Positions 8,811-17,849 of a stretch of DNA of 64,000 nucleotides are shown here, in pieces. Below the pieces are notes generated by a model, which was given only the letters and a program-made list of their open reading frames with translations, ran no database searches and was not told where the DNA came from. The stretch is taken from positions 150,540-214,539 of the forward strand of contig LFFE01000007.1 in assembly GCA_001510385.1 (NCBI GenBank). The letters run 5' to 3'. Every line of letters starts with the position of its first letter. Position 1 is the first letter of the stretch. Both the position numbers and the translations under genes were made by a program. The stretch comes from Actinobacteria bacterium casp-actino5. Lineage in GTDB: Bacteria > Actinomycetota > Acidimicrobiia > Acidimicrobiales > Ilumatobacteraceae.

Positions 8811-9349
8811 TGGCACTTCGACGAAAGCCGCCGGTTGAACGACGAGATCACGAGACGTGGATCGTCCGCCTTGAACCCGACGAACGGGAGGTGCTCGCAA
8901 CGATCATCGGGCAATTAGACGCACTCATTGATGACGCACAACATGGCACCGAGTCTGGAATTGTCAGCCGCCTATTTCCGCCCGCATTCACTCATCACGA
9001 AGCCGAACACGAGGAACTTGACGCCGAGTACCAGCGGTTGATGCGCGAAGAACTCATCGCCTCACGCCGTACTTCGATCACGACAGTGATGACGACGTTC
9101 GACTCGGCAAAGGGTGGCAGCATCGTGATGAACCAGGGCGAACTCACCTCGCTCCTGCAAACACTCAATGCGCTTCGGGTAACACTCGCCAGCGTTCTTG
9201 GCATCATCGACGATGACTCGGCCTCTATTGCTGACGACCAATCTGATGCGAGTCCCGAACATCATCTATATATGTGGTCTGGCTGGATGTTGGAATGGAT
9301 CGTGAGCTCGCTCACTGAAACCCTGCCCCAGGAGGGTGGAACGTTGTGA
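8810..9349 (+). CDS. DUF2017 family protein
   Basis: This 179-residue soluble protein belongs to an actinobacterial family of unknown function that commonly follows clpS. Visible hallmarks are the VRLEPDEREVL start, RLFPPAF followed by an acidic stretch, and a Ser/Arg-containing helix (LIASRRTSI). The C-terminal half has LTSLLQTLNALRVTLASVLGI and ends in a Trp-rich helix. The start overlaps the clpS stop by one base. Coupling to clpS suggests a role near N-end-rule proteolysis, but that is inference from neighbourhood. tRNA genes begin 43 bp after its stop. Confidence 0.85.
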   Translation: MALRRKPPVERRDHETWIVRLEPDEREVLATIIGQLDALIDDAQHGTESGIVSRLFPPAFTHHEAEHEELDAEYQRLMREELIASRRTSITTVMTTFDSAKGGSIVMNQGELTSLLQTLNALRVTLASVLGIIDDDSASIADDQSDASPEHHLYMWSGWMLEWIVSSLTETLPQEGGTL

Positions 9350-9392
9350 AGAGGGTGCTAACGTAAAGTCGCCTTCAACGAGATGAGGACAA

Positions 9393-9468
9393 GCCCCCAT
9401 CGTCTAGCGGCCTAGGACATCACCCTTTCAAGGTGACGGCACGGGTTCGAATCCCGTTGGGGGTGCCA
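9393..9468 (+). tRNA. tRNA-Glu (UUC)
   Basis: A 76-nt cloverleaf. The acceptor GCCCCCA pairs with TGGGGGT (a G-U at the first pair). The anticodon loop is CTTTCAA, giving UUC. The T-arm is ACGGG-TTCGAAT-CCCGT, and the CCA end is encoded. It is the first of three tRNAs in a row. Confidence 0.97.
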
Positions 9469-9486
9469 GACATAAATAGAACTCCT

Positions 9487-9560
9487 GGTCCCGTGGTGAA
9501 GTTGGAGTTCACGCCGGCCTGTCAAGCCGGAGGTCGCGGGTTCGAGTCCCGTCGGGACCG
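9487..9560 (+). tRNA. tRNA-Asp (GUC)
   Basis: The acceptor GGTCCCG pairs with CGGGACC. The anticodon stem-loop CCGGC-CTGTCAA-GCCGG gives GUC. The T-arm is GCGGG-TTCGAGT-CCCGT, and the discriminator base is G. CCA is not encoded here, unlike in both flanking tRNAs. Confidence 0.97.
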
Positions 9561-9626
9561 CTCGGGGCTGCCGATAGGCAGCCTCGTTGCGTATGTGGCT
9601 TGGGGCCGAGCTCCAATCCACTTCTC

Positions 9627-9702
9627 GGTCGAGTAGCTCAGTTGGCAGAGCGTCCGCCTGAAAAGCGGAAGGTCACCGGATCGACGCCGGTCTCGACCAC
9701 CA
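9627..9702 (+). tRNA. tRNA-Phe (GAA) with unusual T-loop
   Basis: The acceptor GGTCGAG pairs with CTCGACC. The D-arm is GCTCAGTTGGCAGAGC. The anticodon stem-loop TCCGC-CTGAAAA-GCGGA gives GAA, and CCA is encoded. The T-arm ACCGG-ATCGACG-CCGGT has A where position 54 is almost always T. The rest of the cloverleaf is intact. Confidence 0.96.
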
Positions 9703-9703
9703 C

Positions 9704-9729
9704 AGGCGCCTTCGGGCGCTTGTTGCAGT
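9704..9729 (+). terminator. Intrinsic terminator after the tRNA cluster
   Basis: A GC-rich stem (GCGCC/GGCGC plus two weaker outer pairs) is closed by a TTCG tetraloop at 9711-9714. It is followed by a T-rich run (TTGTTGCAGTTTTC). Its position directly after the tRNA-Phe CCA end fits termination of the Glu-Asp-Phe tRNA transcript. Confidence 0.7.
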
Positions 9730-9793
9730 TTTCAGCCTCGTGGATTACACGTTGCTTCGGAGTTGTTCGAGCGGTTTACCTGACTCGCACTGA

Positions 9794-10363
9794 TCACGTG
9801 CCTGGATCGAAGCCAAGATCGGTTGCTGTCAGCAATGGGTGGTAGACGACATTATTCGCCGTACAGAGTTCGGCACAGGTTGTTCCACGGTCGATGATGA
9901 CGCTCGCAAGCACGACATTTGCGCCAAATGCGCGAACCACCTCAACAGCCTCTAACAAGCTTGTCCCTCGAGTCGTTGTGTCCTCGACGATGACAACCTG
10001 ATCATCGGGGAGTAATGCGCCAGCAAGTCGGCCGGTCACACCATGATCTTTCGATTCTTTGCGAACGCTGAAACTTCTCAACATTCGGCCCTTTGTCGCT
10101 GCGACCGCAGCAACACCAAATGCAACCGGGTCAGCACCCATCGTCAATCCACCGATCGCCGTCACTTCCGCGGGAAGTATTTCGAGCAAAGCTTCGGCAA
10201 CTACGACAATGCCATCAGGACGACATGCCGTCTGCTTCGTATCGAGAAACCACGAACTCTTCGCTCCGCTCTTCAATGTGAACTCTCCGCGTTTCACCGA
10301 GTGCGTCAACACGTGATCTCTCAGCGCAGCGCGAGACGGGGAAAGGTCAGGAAGCTGTGTCAC
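9794..10363 (-). CDS. pyrE: Orotate phosphoribosyltransferase
   Basis: The enzyme converts orotate and PRPP to OMP in pyrimidine synthesis. The protein has about 189 residues, normal for PyrE. The PRPP-binding motif is VVIVEDTTTRGTSLLEAV. The early substrate-binding segment FTLKSGAKSSWFLDTK and the catalytic-loop lysines in SVRKESKDHG are present. A GTG at 10363 preceded by GGAG is the preferred start, because the family normally begins close to this point. The frame stays open to 10447 but would then overlap the divergent neighbour. It is divergent from the F420-type oxidoreductase gene with about 46 bp between them. Confidence 0.92.
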   Translation of the reverse strand: MTQLPDLSPSRAALRDHVLTHSVKRGEFTLKSGAKSSWFLDTKQTACRPDGIVVVAEALLEILPAEVTAIGGLTMGADPVAFGVAAVAATKGRMLRSFSVRKESKDHGVTGRLAGALLPDDQVVIVEDTTTRGTSLLEAVEVVRAFGANVVLASVIIDRGTTCAELCTANNVVYHPLLTATDLGFDPGT

Positions 10364-10409
10364 GTCTCCGAGGTTACGTGTCTGCCACGAAACCTCTATG
10401 TTCGGGGAT

Positions 10410-11348
10410 GTGACAACGACCGCTTTGGCCCCGTATCGAATCTTCACCGAACCGCAGCAGGGAGCGACCTACGATGATTTGCTCGCTGTTGCGTTGCGTT
10501 CCGAGTCACTTGGGTTCGGTGCCTTCTTCCGCTCTGACCATTACCTCAAAATGGGTTCAGTCAGCGGGGAACCAGGTCCAAGTGACGCATGGGTGACCCT
10601 TGGCGGACTTGCGCGCGACACCAATACCATTCGGCTCGGCACCCTCGTGACGGCCGCAACATTTCGGCATCCGGGGCCGCTTGCGATCTCGGTTGCAAAT
10701 GTCGATCAGATGTCGGGAGGCAGAATCGAACTCGGCCTTGGAGCCGGCTGGTACGAGGCCGAGCACACCGCCTATGGACTCCCATTCCCTCCACTCGGTG
10801 AGCGATTCGATCGATTCACCGAGCAACTTGCGATTATCGATGGCATGTGGCGCACGCCGGCTGGAGAAACATTTTCATATAGCGGTCATCATTGGTCACT
10901 AGCTGATTCGCCTGCACTTCCAAAGCCAGTCCAGGCCGGCGGTATCCCAATCATCATTGGCGGACGAGGCGCCAAGCGAACACCCGCACTCACCGCTGCG
11001 TATGCCTCAGAGTTCAACATGCCATTCACCGACCTCGACACATTTGCTGCGCAAACGGCTGTCGTCCGAGGCGCCTGCGAGGCAATTGGGCGTGCGCCGA
11101 GCGACCTCACGTGGTCAGCAGCTCTTGTTGCCTGTGTTGGAAATACCGAGGACGAATTTAGGCATCGATCTGAAGCGATCGGCCGAGAGCCAGACGAGCT
11201 ACGACAAAACGGCGCTGCCGGTACAGTCGATCAATTTGTCGACACGGTGCAGCGTTGGAGAGACGCTGGTGCCGAACGGATCTACCTACAGATCCTCGAT
11301 CTTTCCGACCTCGAACACCTTGACCTCATCGCCTCATTATTGGGTTAA
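10410..11348 (+). CDS. LLM-class F420-dependent oxidoreductase
   Basis: The protein is a luciferase-like TIM barrel of about 312 residues. The N-terminus (YRIFTEPQQGATYDDLL) matches the Rv1855c-type F420 subgroup. Barrel markers include FGAFFRSDHYL, RLGTLVTAATFRHPGPLA, GRIELGLGAGWYEAEH and IIIGGRG. It probably uses reduced coenzyme F420 for a redox reaction whose substrate cannot be read from sequence. I chose GTG at 10410 because it gives the family's usual MTT-type start; an ATG at 10398 is also in frame. It is convergent with the thioesterase gene. Confidence 0.88.
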   Translation: MTTTALAPYRIFTEPQQGATYDDLLAVALRSESLGFGAFFRSDHYLKMGSVSGEPGPSDAWVTLGGLARDTNTIRLGTLVTAATFRHPGPLAISVANVDQMSGGRIELGLGAGWYEAEHTAYGLPFPPLGERFDRFTEQLAIIDGMWRTPAGETFSYSGHHWSLADSPALPKPVQAGGIPIIIGGRGAKRTPALTAAYASEFNMPFTDLDTFAAQTAVVRGACEAIGRAPSDLTWSAALVACVGNTEDEFRHRSEAIGREPDELRQNGAAGTVDQFVDTVQRWRDAGAERIYLQILDLSDLEHLDLIASLLG

Positions 11349-11405
11349 CACCAGCTCAATCTCATCTCACACGACTGGGTCGCGCGAAGTCGACATTCTG
11401 GCGGT

Positions 11406-12227
11406 TCAACCGGTTGGCTGTACACGACTATCTCGGAGCAGTACCTCTTGGGCGACTGTCGCCACGTGTTCACCATCTGCAGTAAACACGTGCCCCATCG
11501 CAAGTCCTCTCGAGGCAGTGAAGTGGTGGCAGGTGAAGTCGTGGAGATGCCAGACATCAGAACGCATCGGTCGATGGAACCAAATGGTGTGATCGAGACT
11601 CACGCCTTTCCAATGTTCACGCTCAACTTCGGTGCCATCAATTGCTGCCGCACGTACCGTGTCGGTCGCGAGGTCATCTGATGTATATGCAAGCCAGCAT
11701 TGGTGCATAAGTTCCGCGTCAGATGAGTCATGTTTGACGAGGCCGTCATCATTCACCTTGATCCAAGCAGTAACCCGCCCCGCACCCGTTCGCGGCGCAT
11801 CACGAACGTCGCTTTCTGGAACAAAACATCGATCGAAGCGACGCGTGAATGAACTTTCATCCAACGTGTCGGGACCAGGGACAGTTGGCATCTTCACTGT
11901 TTGGAGATCAATTGCTTGGCTAGGACGTTGAAATGAGCATTCAGCATTCAAAATCGCGCCAATTGCCTGACGCGCCACAACTCGTCGAGTCAAAAATGAA
12001 CGCCCATTACGAATTCGGTCTACCTCATACCGAATGGGTTCGGTGTGGTCCCCAGGACGAATGAAATATGCCCGGATCGAGTGAGGTCGAAAGCCTTCCT
12101 CTGCGGTCAGGGTCGCAGCTCGGAGCGCCTGCGCCACGACCTGACCCCCGTAGAGGCCTCCCCATGGATATTTCGGACCCGTACCAACGAACGTATCGGG
12201 TCCATGGGGGGTGAGTTCAAACATCAT
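11406..12227 (-). CDS. tesB: Acyl-CoA thioesterase II (TesB-like)
   Basis: The enzyme hydrolyses medium- to long-chain acyl-CoA to the free acid and CoA. The protein has about 273 residues with two hotdog repeats. The first has WGGLYGGQVVAQALRAA and PHSIRAYFIRPGD. The second has SLDHTIWFHRPMRSD, followed by SRGLAMGHVFTADGEHVATVAQEVLLR. These carry the expected Asp of LDH and Gln of AQE. The ATG at 12227 was preferred to an upstream TTG. The gene stands alone on the minus strand, with a 57-bp gap to the convergent gene at its 3' end. Confidence 0.9.
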   Translation of the reverse strand: MMFELTPHGPDTFVGTGPKYPWGGLYGGQVVAQALRAATLTAEEGFRPHSIRAYFIRPGDHTEPIRYEVDRIRNGRSFLTRRVVARQAIGAILNAECSFQRPSQAIDLQTVKMPTVPGPDTLDESSFTRRFDRCFVPESDVRDAPRTGAGRVTAWIKVNDDGLVKHDSSDAELMHQCWLAYTSDDLATDTVRAAAIDGTEVEREHWKGVSLDHTIWFHRPMRSDVWHLHDFTCHHFTASRGLAMGHVFTADGEHVATVAQEVLLRDSRVQPTG

Positions 12228-12470
12228 GACATTCAACCAACGGAGTTATTCATCTCATGCACCTCATCGCGGAAATTCGACAACCTTTCAACAAACGAGA
12301 GGTATCGAGCGATGATTGGATCATTTGTTTTTCGTCACATCACGAAAAGAAATCTCACGATTTCCTCAAGAGGATTCTTTCAGCCGAAATTGGCCGCTTA
12401 GAAAATGAAAAATATTTAAATTAAAAATGCGCTGTGCAAGCAAAAAGAAGTAGATGTATCCTCAGACTTT

Positions 12471-12884
12471 ATGGCAAGTAAGTCTGATAAATCTGCAATG
12501 AGCGATGACCATAAGGCGGCCCTCGCACAAGGTCGTCATGAGAGCCGCGTCGTGCGTGATTACCTTGAAGCACTGAAGTCGTCAAAGCCAAAGCGTGGCC
12601 GCAAGCGAACCGCTGAAAGCATCCAAAAGCGTCTCTCAGCTATTGAAGTCGAACTCACATCAGCAGATCCGCTTAACGAGCTCTTGCTGCTACAAGAGCG
12701 TCGTGACCTCCAAGATGAATTCGAAGCACTTGGCTCAGGAACCGATATCTCTTCGGCTGAAGCCGAGTTTGTCAAGGTTGCACTCGATTACAGCAACCGT
12801 CGCCACATCTCATATGCCACATGGCGAGAATTTGGTGTTGACGCCGCCGTCCTCAAGCGCGCAGGTGTGCCTCGCTCACTCTGA
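12471..12884 (+). CDS. Conserved actinobacterial hypothetical protein, basic and helical
   Basis: This soluble protein of 137 residues has no named family that I know. The N-terminus is Lys/Ser-rich with DDHKAALAQGRHESRVVRDYLEAL. A basic stretch KPKRGRKRTAESIQKRL (about 39-55) precedes a predicted coiled helix. The C-terminus is ISYATWREFGVDAAVLKRAGVPRSL. The basic patch and helices suggest nucleic-acid binding, which is inference. The upstream 230 bp is markedly AT-rich. A possible -10 TATCCT (12457-12462) lies so close to the ATG that the mRNA may be nearly leaderless. Confidence 0.8.
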   Translation: MASKSDKSAMSDDHKAALAQGRHESRVVRDYLEALKSSKPKRGRKRTAESIQKRLSAIEVELTSADPLNELLLLQERRDLQDEFEALGSGTDISSAEAEFVKVALDYSNRRHISYATWREFGVDAAVLKRAGVPRSL

Positions 12885-12913
12885 GTAGCCCTTCGGCGCT
12901 CAACAATTCTTGA

Positions 12914-14221
12914 TTAGAGGTCGTCTAGCTGGGCAATTGTCGCCGACACGTGCACAAGGGACGCACGAAGATCAAATGCTGCATCAAGGTCAATTGCGGG
13001 CTCACGCGATGTCACTTCAGGATCGGCGGCGACTACATCCCTAAATGAGGTCCGTTGCTCCCACGCGAGCATCGCATCTCGTTGCACTATTCGATACGCC
13101 TCGTCGCGGGTCAATCCAGTTGCGACTAGCGCAAGGAGAACGGGTTGAGAGAACACGACGCCGAAGCTTGAATTGAGATTCTCTTCCATCCGCTCGGCAT
13201 CTACCTCTAGGCGTTCAAGTAGACGACGGAGACGCCGCAGCATGTAATGCACGAGCATTGACGAGTCGGGAAGAATCACACGTTCAACACTGGAGTGAGA
13301 GATATCACGCTCATGCCAAAGCGCCACATCTTGCAGCCCTGCCAACAAATTCGAACGAACGACACGAGACAATCCGGAGATTGTCTCAGCGGAAATCGGA
13401 TTACGCTTATGTGGCATCGCCGACGAGCCTTTTTGACCTGGTGCGAACCCCTCACGAACTTCACTCACCTCGGTGCGTTGAAGATGACGCAATTCGACTG
13501 CCACAAGTTCGCAGCTCGCCGCAATAGATGAACACGCCCACAAAAACTCGGCATGGCGATCTCTCGCAATGACCTGAGTTGCGGCAACTGGTCGAAGGCC
13601 AAGGGCTGCGCCAACGTGGGCTTCTACCTCCGGCGGGACATTTGAATAGGTCCCAACCGCACCCGAAAGTTTCATCACGGAGATGCCATCACGAGCAGCC
13701 CGAAGCCGGTGCCGGTCTCTGTCGAGCTGCAACGCCCACAGAGCAACCTTCGCTCCAAATGTCGTTGGCTCAGCATGAACGCCATGTGTCCGACCGATCA
13801 TGACCGTGTCGCGATGAGTTCTCGCCGTCGAAACGAGTTGACCGATGAGTTCATCGACAGCAACCAGCAGCAAATCTGCAGCATCACGCAATGCCCAACA
13901 CAAGGCCGTATCGACAACATCAGTGGAGGTCAACCCGTAATGAATCCATGGGCCAGCGGTGCCACCAATAGCGTCCTGCACGACATCAACAAAGGCGGCG
14001 ACATCGTGCTGTGTGACCTCTTCGCGGGCCACCACCGAAGCAACAAAATTATCATCGACAACTGGAGCTGATGAGCGACACGCCACCGCATCCTGGGTAG
14101 GAACAACTCCAAGCGATGCGTGAGCCTCTGTTGCCAAGAGTTCAACTTCAAGCCATCGAGACATTCGCGCAGCATCAGACCACACCGCTGCCATTTCGGG
14201 GGTCTGATAACGATCGATCAC
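12914..14221 (-). CDS. purB: Adenylosuccinate lyase
   Basis: The enzyme cleaves SAICAR and adenylosuccinate in purine synthesis. It has about 435 residues and belongs to the fumarase/aspartase superfamily. The signature KGSSAMPHKRNPISAE is present, as are IGRTHGVHAEPTTFG and YGLTSTDVVDTA. The GTG at 14221 overlaps the purA stop as GTGA and yields a normal N-terminus (IDRYQTPEMAAVW). An earlier in-frame GTG at 14236 is possible. It is directly downstream of purA on the same strand, so the two AMP-branch enzymes are co-transcribed. Confidence 0.96.
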   Translation of the reverse strand: MIDRYQTPEMAAVWSDAARMSRWLEVELLATEAHASLGVVPTQDAVACRSSAPVVDDNFVASVVAREEVTQHDVAAFVDVVQDAIGGTAGPWIHYGLTSTDVVDTALCWALRDAADLLLVAVDELIGQLVSTARTHRDTVMIGRTHGVHAEPTTFGAKVALWALQLDRDRHRLRAARDGISVMKLSGAVGTYSNVPPEVEAHVGAALGLRPVAATQVIARDRHAEFLWACSSIAASCELVAVELRHLQRTEVSEVREGFAPGQKGSSAMPHKRNPISAETISGLSRVVRSNLLAGLQDVALWHERDISHSSVERVILPDSSMLVHYMLRRLRRLLERLEVDAERMEENLNSSFGVVFSQPVLLALVATGLTRDEAYRIVQRDAMLAWEQRTSFRDVVAADPEVTSREPAIDLDAAFDLRASLVHVSATIAQLDDL

Positions 14222-15498
14222 GCCTGTGATCCCCACAAGACATAGTCGTCACGCTCGGCACCTACGCCGATAATTCTGACTGAGACGCCAACTTGCTCTT
14301 CGATCAAACGAATGAGCGCATGGGCCTGCAAGGGGAGATCATCTGAGGTCCTCGCATTTGTTGAATCACATTGCCAACCGGCAAGTTCTGTATACACCGG
14401 TTCGGCACGATCAAGCACTTCTGGCAGGTCGGGATAATTTGCGACCTCTTTGCCATCTATTCGATAACCGGTACAGACACGAATGGTCTCAAATGAATCA
14501 AGTACGTCTAATTTCGTGACAGCAAGTTCTGTCAGGCTGTTGAGACGAACGGCGTGGCGAAGCATCACACAGTCGAGCCATCCTGCACGACGACGACGCC
14601 CGGTCACGGTTCCGAATTCGCGACCAATATCAACGAGACGCTCGCCCAGTTCATCAGTGAGTTCAGTTGGGAATGGGCCTGCCCCAACTCGTGTGGTGTA
14701 GCTCTTCGTGATACCCACAACCCGATCGATATCGCGTGGTCCGAGCCCCGTGCCTGCACAAGCACCACCGGCCGTCGGATTGGACGAAGTCACATACGGG
14801 TAGGTGCCGTGATCAAGGTCGAGGAATGTCGCTTGGGCACCCTCAAGCAAGATTGCTGATCCATTGGCGAGCTCATCGTGCAGAAAGTTCACCGTGTCGC
14901 AGAGATATGGCTGCAGCCGCCTTCCGAGATCGGTGAACCGCGTAACCGTTTCGTCGACGTCGACAGGAACACCACCCGCCTGAGTGATGAGAACATTCTC
15001 TGATTCACATCGCTGACGAACAGCAGCTGCAAAAGAATCAATATCAGCAACCGCTCCTGCTTGGATTCCTACTCGCCGTGATTTGTCGGCGTAGGCAGGA
15101 CCGATTCCTTTGAGCGTTGTACCGATTTTGTGATCGCCACGCGCCTCTTCGGCAAGAGCGTCATGGCTTTGGTGCCACGGGAAGATGAGGTGCGCTCGTG
15201 TTGACACTTTCAACTTGTCACAGTTGATTCCTCTCGATGTCAACGTGTCGATCTCGTTGAACAATGTAGGGAGGTCAACAACCACACCATTTGCAATCAC
15301 TGGCGTGACGCTGTCATAAAACACACCTGAAGGGGTCAACTGCAGCGCGTACTTCTCGTTGCCTACAACAACAGTGTGTCCGGCATTGTGGCCACCCTGA
15401 TAGCGGGCAACAACAGGATGCTCTTTTGCGAGAAGGTCAATGACTTTGGCCTTGCCTTCGTCACCCCACTGGGCGCCGACGACGACGGTGACAGGCAT
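14218..15498 (-). CDS. purA: Adenylosuccinate synthetase
   Basis: The enzyme makes adenylosuccinate from IMP, aspartate and GTP. The 426-residue protein has the N-terminal GTP loop GAQWGDEGKAKVID, GGHNAGHTV, and the central GPAYADKSRRVGI and GAQATFLDLDHGTYPYVTSSN segments. The guanine-specificity region TKLDVLDSFETI is also present. Length and order are standard. It begins at ATG 15498, about 80 bp from the TerC gene, and overlaps purB by 4 nt at its end. Confidence 0.97.
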   Translation of the reverse strand: MPVTVVVGAQWGDEGKAKVIDLLAKEHPVVARYQGGHNAGHTVVVGNEKYALQLTPSGVFYDSVTPVIANGVVVDLPTLFNEIDTLTSRGINCDKLKVSTRAHLIFPWHQSHDALAEEARGDHKIGTTLKGIGPAYADKSRRVGIQAGAVADIDSFAAAVRQRCESENVLITQAGGVPVDVDETVTRFTDLGRRLQPYLCDTVNFLHDELANGSAILLEGAQATFLDLDHGTYPYVTSSNPTAGGACAGTGLGPRDIDRVVGITKSYTTRVGAGPFPTELTDELGERLVDIGREFGTVTGRRRRAGWLDCVMLRHAVRLNSLTELAVTKLDVLDSFETIRVCTGYRIDGKEVANYPDLPEVLDRAEPVYTELAGWQCDSTNARTSDDLPLQAHALIRLIEEQVGVSVRIIGVGAERDDYVLWGSQA

Positions 15499-15579
15499 GC
15501 TTACGCTCCTTTACTGCCCGGACGGAACGTACCCTGATCGTAGTCGTTCATTCGCACGACTGCTCACGAAGCACATCAA

Positions 15580-16344
15580 CTACTTTGATTTTGCTTGCTC
15601 GGGTTGCTCTCGCAACTTGACTGGATTGTGAGATGTGCGACGGGTACCGATATTCAGGGTTTCTACGAATACCGAAAATGTCATTGCTGCGTAGATGTAG
15701 CCCTTCGGGATGTGCTCCCCGAACCCCTCAACGACAAGCGTGAACCCAATCAATAGTAAGAATGCCAAGGCCAACATCTTCACCGATGGATGACGGTTCA
15801 CGAACTGATAAATCGGACCGGATGCTGCAAGCATCACCAACACCGCAGCGACAATCGCAATCACCATGACAGGAACCTGTTCGGTCATGCCAACCGCTGT
15901 AAACACCGAATCGAGCGAGAACACCACATCGAGCAACATGACTTGCGCGATAACTGCTCCGAAAGTCAACACTGCCGTTGAGCCATGCGTTTCACTGTCA
16001 CCTTCGAGTTTGTGGTGAATTTCCTTCGTCGCCTTGTAAATCAGAAAGACACCCCCAGCGAGCAGGATGAGTTCCTTACCCGAGAAACTGAAATCTCGAC
16101 CGAGGAATGAGAAGCCAAGTAATTCATCCTTCAGTGAAATAATCCATCCGATGCTGAGCAGCAGCAGCACTCGAATTCCACCAGCCGCAAGAAGACCTAT
16201 TTGACGGGCCCGATCTTGCTGCTCTGCCGGCAACTTGGCCGCAAGGATGGAGATAAAGATGACGTTGTCGACACCAAGCACAATCTCAAGCACGAGAAGT
16301 GCAACCAGAGCACTCCAAGCTGACGGATCACTCATCCAACTCAT
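15580..16344 (-). CDS. TerC family integral membrane protein
   Basis: The 254-residue polytopic protein has the TerC signature LEIVLGVDNVIFISILAAKLP near the N-terminus and a second acidic motif VMLLDVVFSLDSVFTAVGM. About seven helices are predicted. Family members are linked to tellurite resistance or to metal (for example manganese) export at the cytoplasmic membrane. The actual substrate here is unknown. The start could be the ATG at 16344 or at 16335. No other ter genes are nearby, so a general metal-handling role is more likely than a tellurite island. Confidence 0.9.
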   Translation of the reverse strand: MSWMSDPSAWSALVALLVLEIVLGVDNVIFISILAAKLPAEQQDRARQIGLLAAGGIRVLLLLSIGWIISLKDELLGFSFLGRDFSFSGKELILLAGGVFLIYKATKEIHHKLEGDSETHGSTAVLTFGAVIAQVMLLDVVFSLDSVFTAVGMTEQVPVMVIAIVAAVLVMLAASGPIYQFVNRHPSVKMLALAFLLLIGFTLVVEGFGEHIPKGYIYAAMTFSVFVETLNIGTRRTSHNPVKLREQPEQAKSK

Positions 16345-16412
16345 ACGAGCACACTAGAACGCAGACGCTATAAACCCCGCGATTGGGCTTGCGAGTTAGG
16401 AAAAATCGAGAT

Positions 16413-17180
16413 TTACCCGGCGCTATACGCCATCGCACCATCGATACGAATAGTTGCTCCACTCGTATAACTCGATGCATCACTTGCGAGATACAACGCA
16501 GCGCCAACGATCTCGTGAGCCTCGCCACCACGTTGTAAAGGAATCTCAGTTTTCGCCCGGGCGTCAAAGGCTTCGAGATCCCACGCCTTGGAGATATCGG
16601 TGAGGAATGGTCCGGGCATGATGACGTTGCAACGAACCTTCGGCCCAAATGCTCGCGCCATGCCGGCGGTCATTGCATCGAGAGCAGCCTTGGCACCGGC
16701 GTACACCAACTCATGAGGTGTCGGGGCCACCGCAGCAATCGACGACACATTGATAATCGAGCCGCCATCTCCCGCTGCCATGCGGGTACCAATGAGGGAG
16801 GCCAATCGAAATGGACCTTTGAAGTTGACCCCCACAACCTTGTCAAACAACTCCTCACTCACCTCCGCCAACGATGGATAGAGCGGCGACATGCCAGCGT
16901 TGTTGACCAACACATCGCAACGGCCAAACTCCGAGTACACAAGGCCTGCGAGCTCGTCGGCCTGCTCCCACCGGCCGGCATGGAACGCCGCCGCAACCGC
17001 TCGGCGTCCGGTGCGATCACGAACTTCTGAAGCAAGTTCCTCACAGGCTTCAATCTTTCGGCTGGCAATAAGAACATCTGCTCCATGTTCAGCAAATGCC
17101 AACACCATTTCACGGCCCAGCCCTCGGCTGCCACCGGTGACGAGTGCTACTCGCCCAGTGAGATCAAAACGGTTATCCAT
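16413..17180 (-). CDS. Short-chain dehydrogenase/reductase
   Basis: This classical SDR has 255 residues with the cofactor loop TGGSRGLG, VLVNNAGMSPLYP, the catalytic Ser in NVSSIAA and YAGAK (Tyr/Lys pair). The C-terminus SYTSGATIRIDGAMAYSAG is typical of the family. It oxidises or reduces an unidentified alcohol/ketone with NAD(P). The ATG at 17180 was chosen over 17192 because it leaves the normal distance to the glycine motif. It is divergent from the SRPBCC gene, with no clear functional partner. Confidence 0.9.
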   Translation of the reverse strand: MDNRFDLTGRVALVTGGSRGLGREMVLAFAEHGADVLIASRKIEACEELASEVRDRTGRRAVAAAFHAGRWEQADELAGLVYSEFGRCDVLVNNAGMSPLYPSLAEVSEELFDKVVGVNFKGPFRLASLIGTRMAAGDGGSIINVSSIAAVAPTPHELVYAGAKAALDAMTAGMARAFGPKVRCNVIMPGPFLTDISKAWDLEAFDARAKTEIPLQRGGEAHEIVGAALYLASDASSYTSGATIRIDGAMAYSAG

Positions 17181-17282
17181 TACTGCCTCCATTGCACTAA
17201 CGCTGTTCTTTCACCGTAATCGCAACCAGTTGTCAACTCGTTGGTGTGGAATGTGATCTCATCTTTCGGCGTTGTAACAACT

Positions 17283-17789
17283 GTGACCGAAACCCCATCT
17301 GACCGCCTCACTCCTCCCTCAGGTAAGGGCGCTCGTGTCGTATTCGATGTCCACCGAGATGTTGCGCTTGACCCCGAAACCACCTGGGAAGCGCTGATCG
17401 ATTGGGCTGGTCATGGCGATTGGGTTCCGTTGACCCACGTCGATGTTGACGTCAAGAACCCCAATCTCTTCACCGCATGGTCGGGGCCTGGGGCATCTGG
17501 CTGGGGCAGACGCCTCGCCCTTGAGGACCGGATGCAAGCCATCACCACTGAATTCGACGCTGGTTACGGACACTGTGTTGTTCACAAACTTGGCCCGTCG
17601 CTGAAAGGGGTTGCTGAGCTCACCATTACTCCGGGACCTGCACCCGGTACGACCTCAATTCATTGGCACGAGAACGTGACAGTTCGTCGTCTGCCGAAGT
17701 TCCTCAGTTCGCTTACCGGGAAAATCAGTGCCGCCCTCTTCAACATGGCGCTCGGACGCATGGAGAAGTGGGCAAATCGGAAACACTAG
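17283..17789 (+). CDS. SRPBCC (START-like) family protein
   Basis: The protein has about 168 residues with the helix-grip pattern. It opens with a strand (ARVVFDVHRDVALDPETTWEALIDW). It ends with strands carrying IHWHENVTVRRLPKFL and a long C-terminal helix. Such proteins bind hydrophobic ligands or act as polyketide cyclase-like enzymes, but the ligand is unknown. GTG 17283 is my choice. TTG 17241 and GTG 17244 or 17253 are in frame and cannot be excluded. It heads a plus-strand run of four genes with short gaps. Confidence 0.75.
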   Translation: MTETPSDRLTPPSGKGARVVFDVHRDVALDPETTWEALIDWAGHGDWVPLTHVDVDVKNPNLFTAWSGPGASGWGRRLALEDRMQAITTEFDAGYGHCVVHKLGPSLKGVAELTITPGPAPGTTSIHWHENVTVRRLPKFLSSLTGKISAALFNMALGRMEKWANRKH

Positions 17790-17849
17790 CCAAATGTGGA
17801 GTTCAACTTCTCCGCGAATCTTTCCGCGAAATGTGATTGAGGAGTTCCA

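Noticed and set aside
10957..11592. Plus-strand open frame across the end of the F420 oxidoreductase and into tesB
   Set aside because: It is a shifted frame of two real convergent genes, with Ser/Thr-rich non-protein-like translation.
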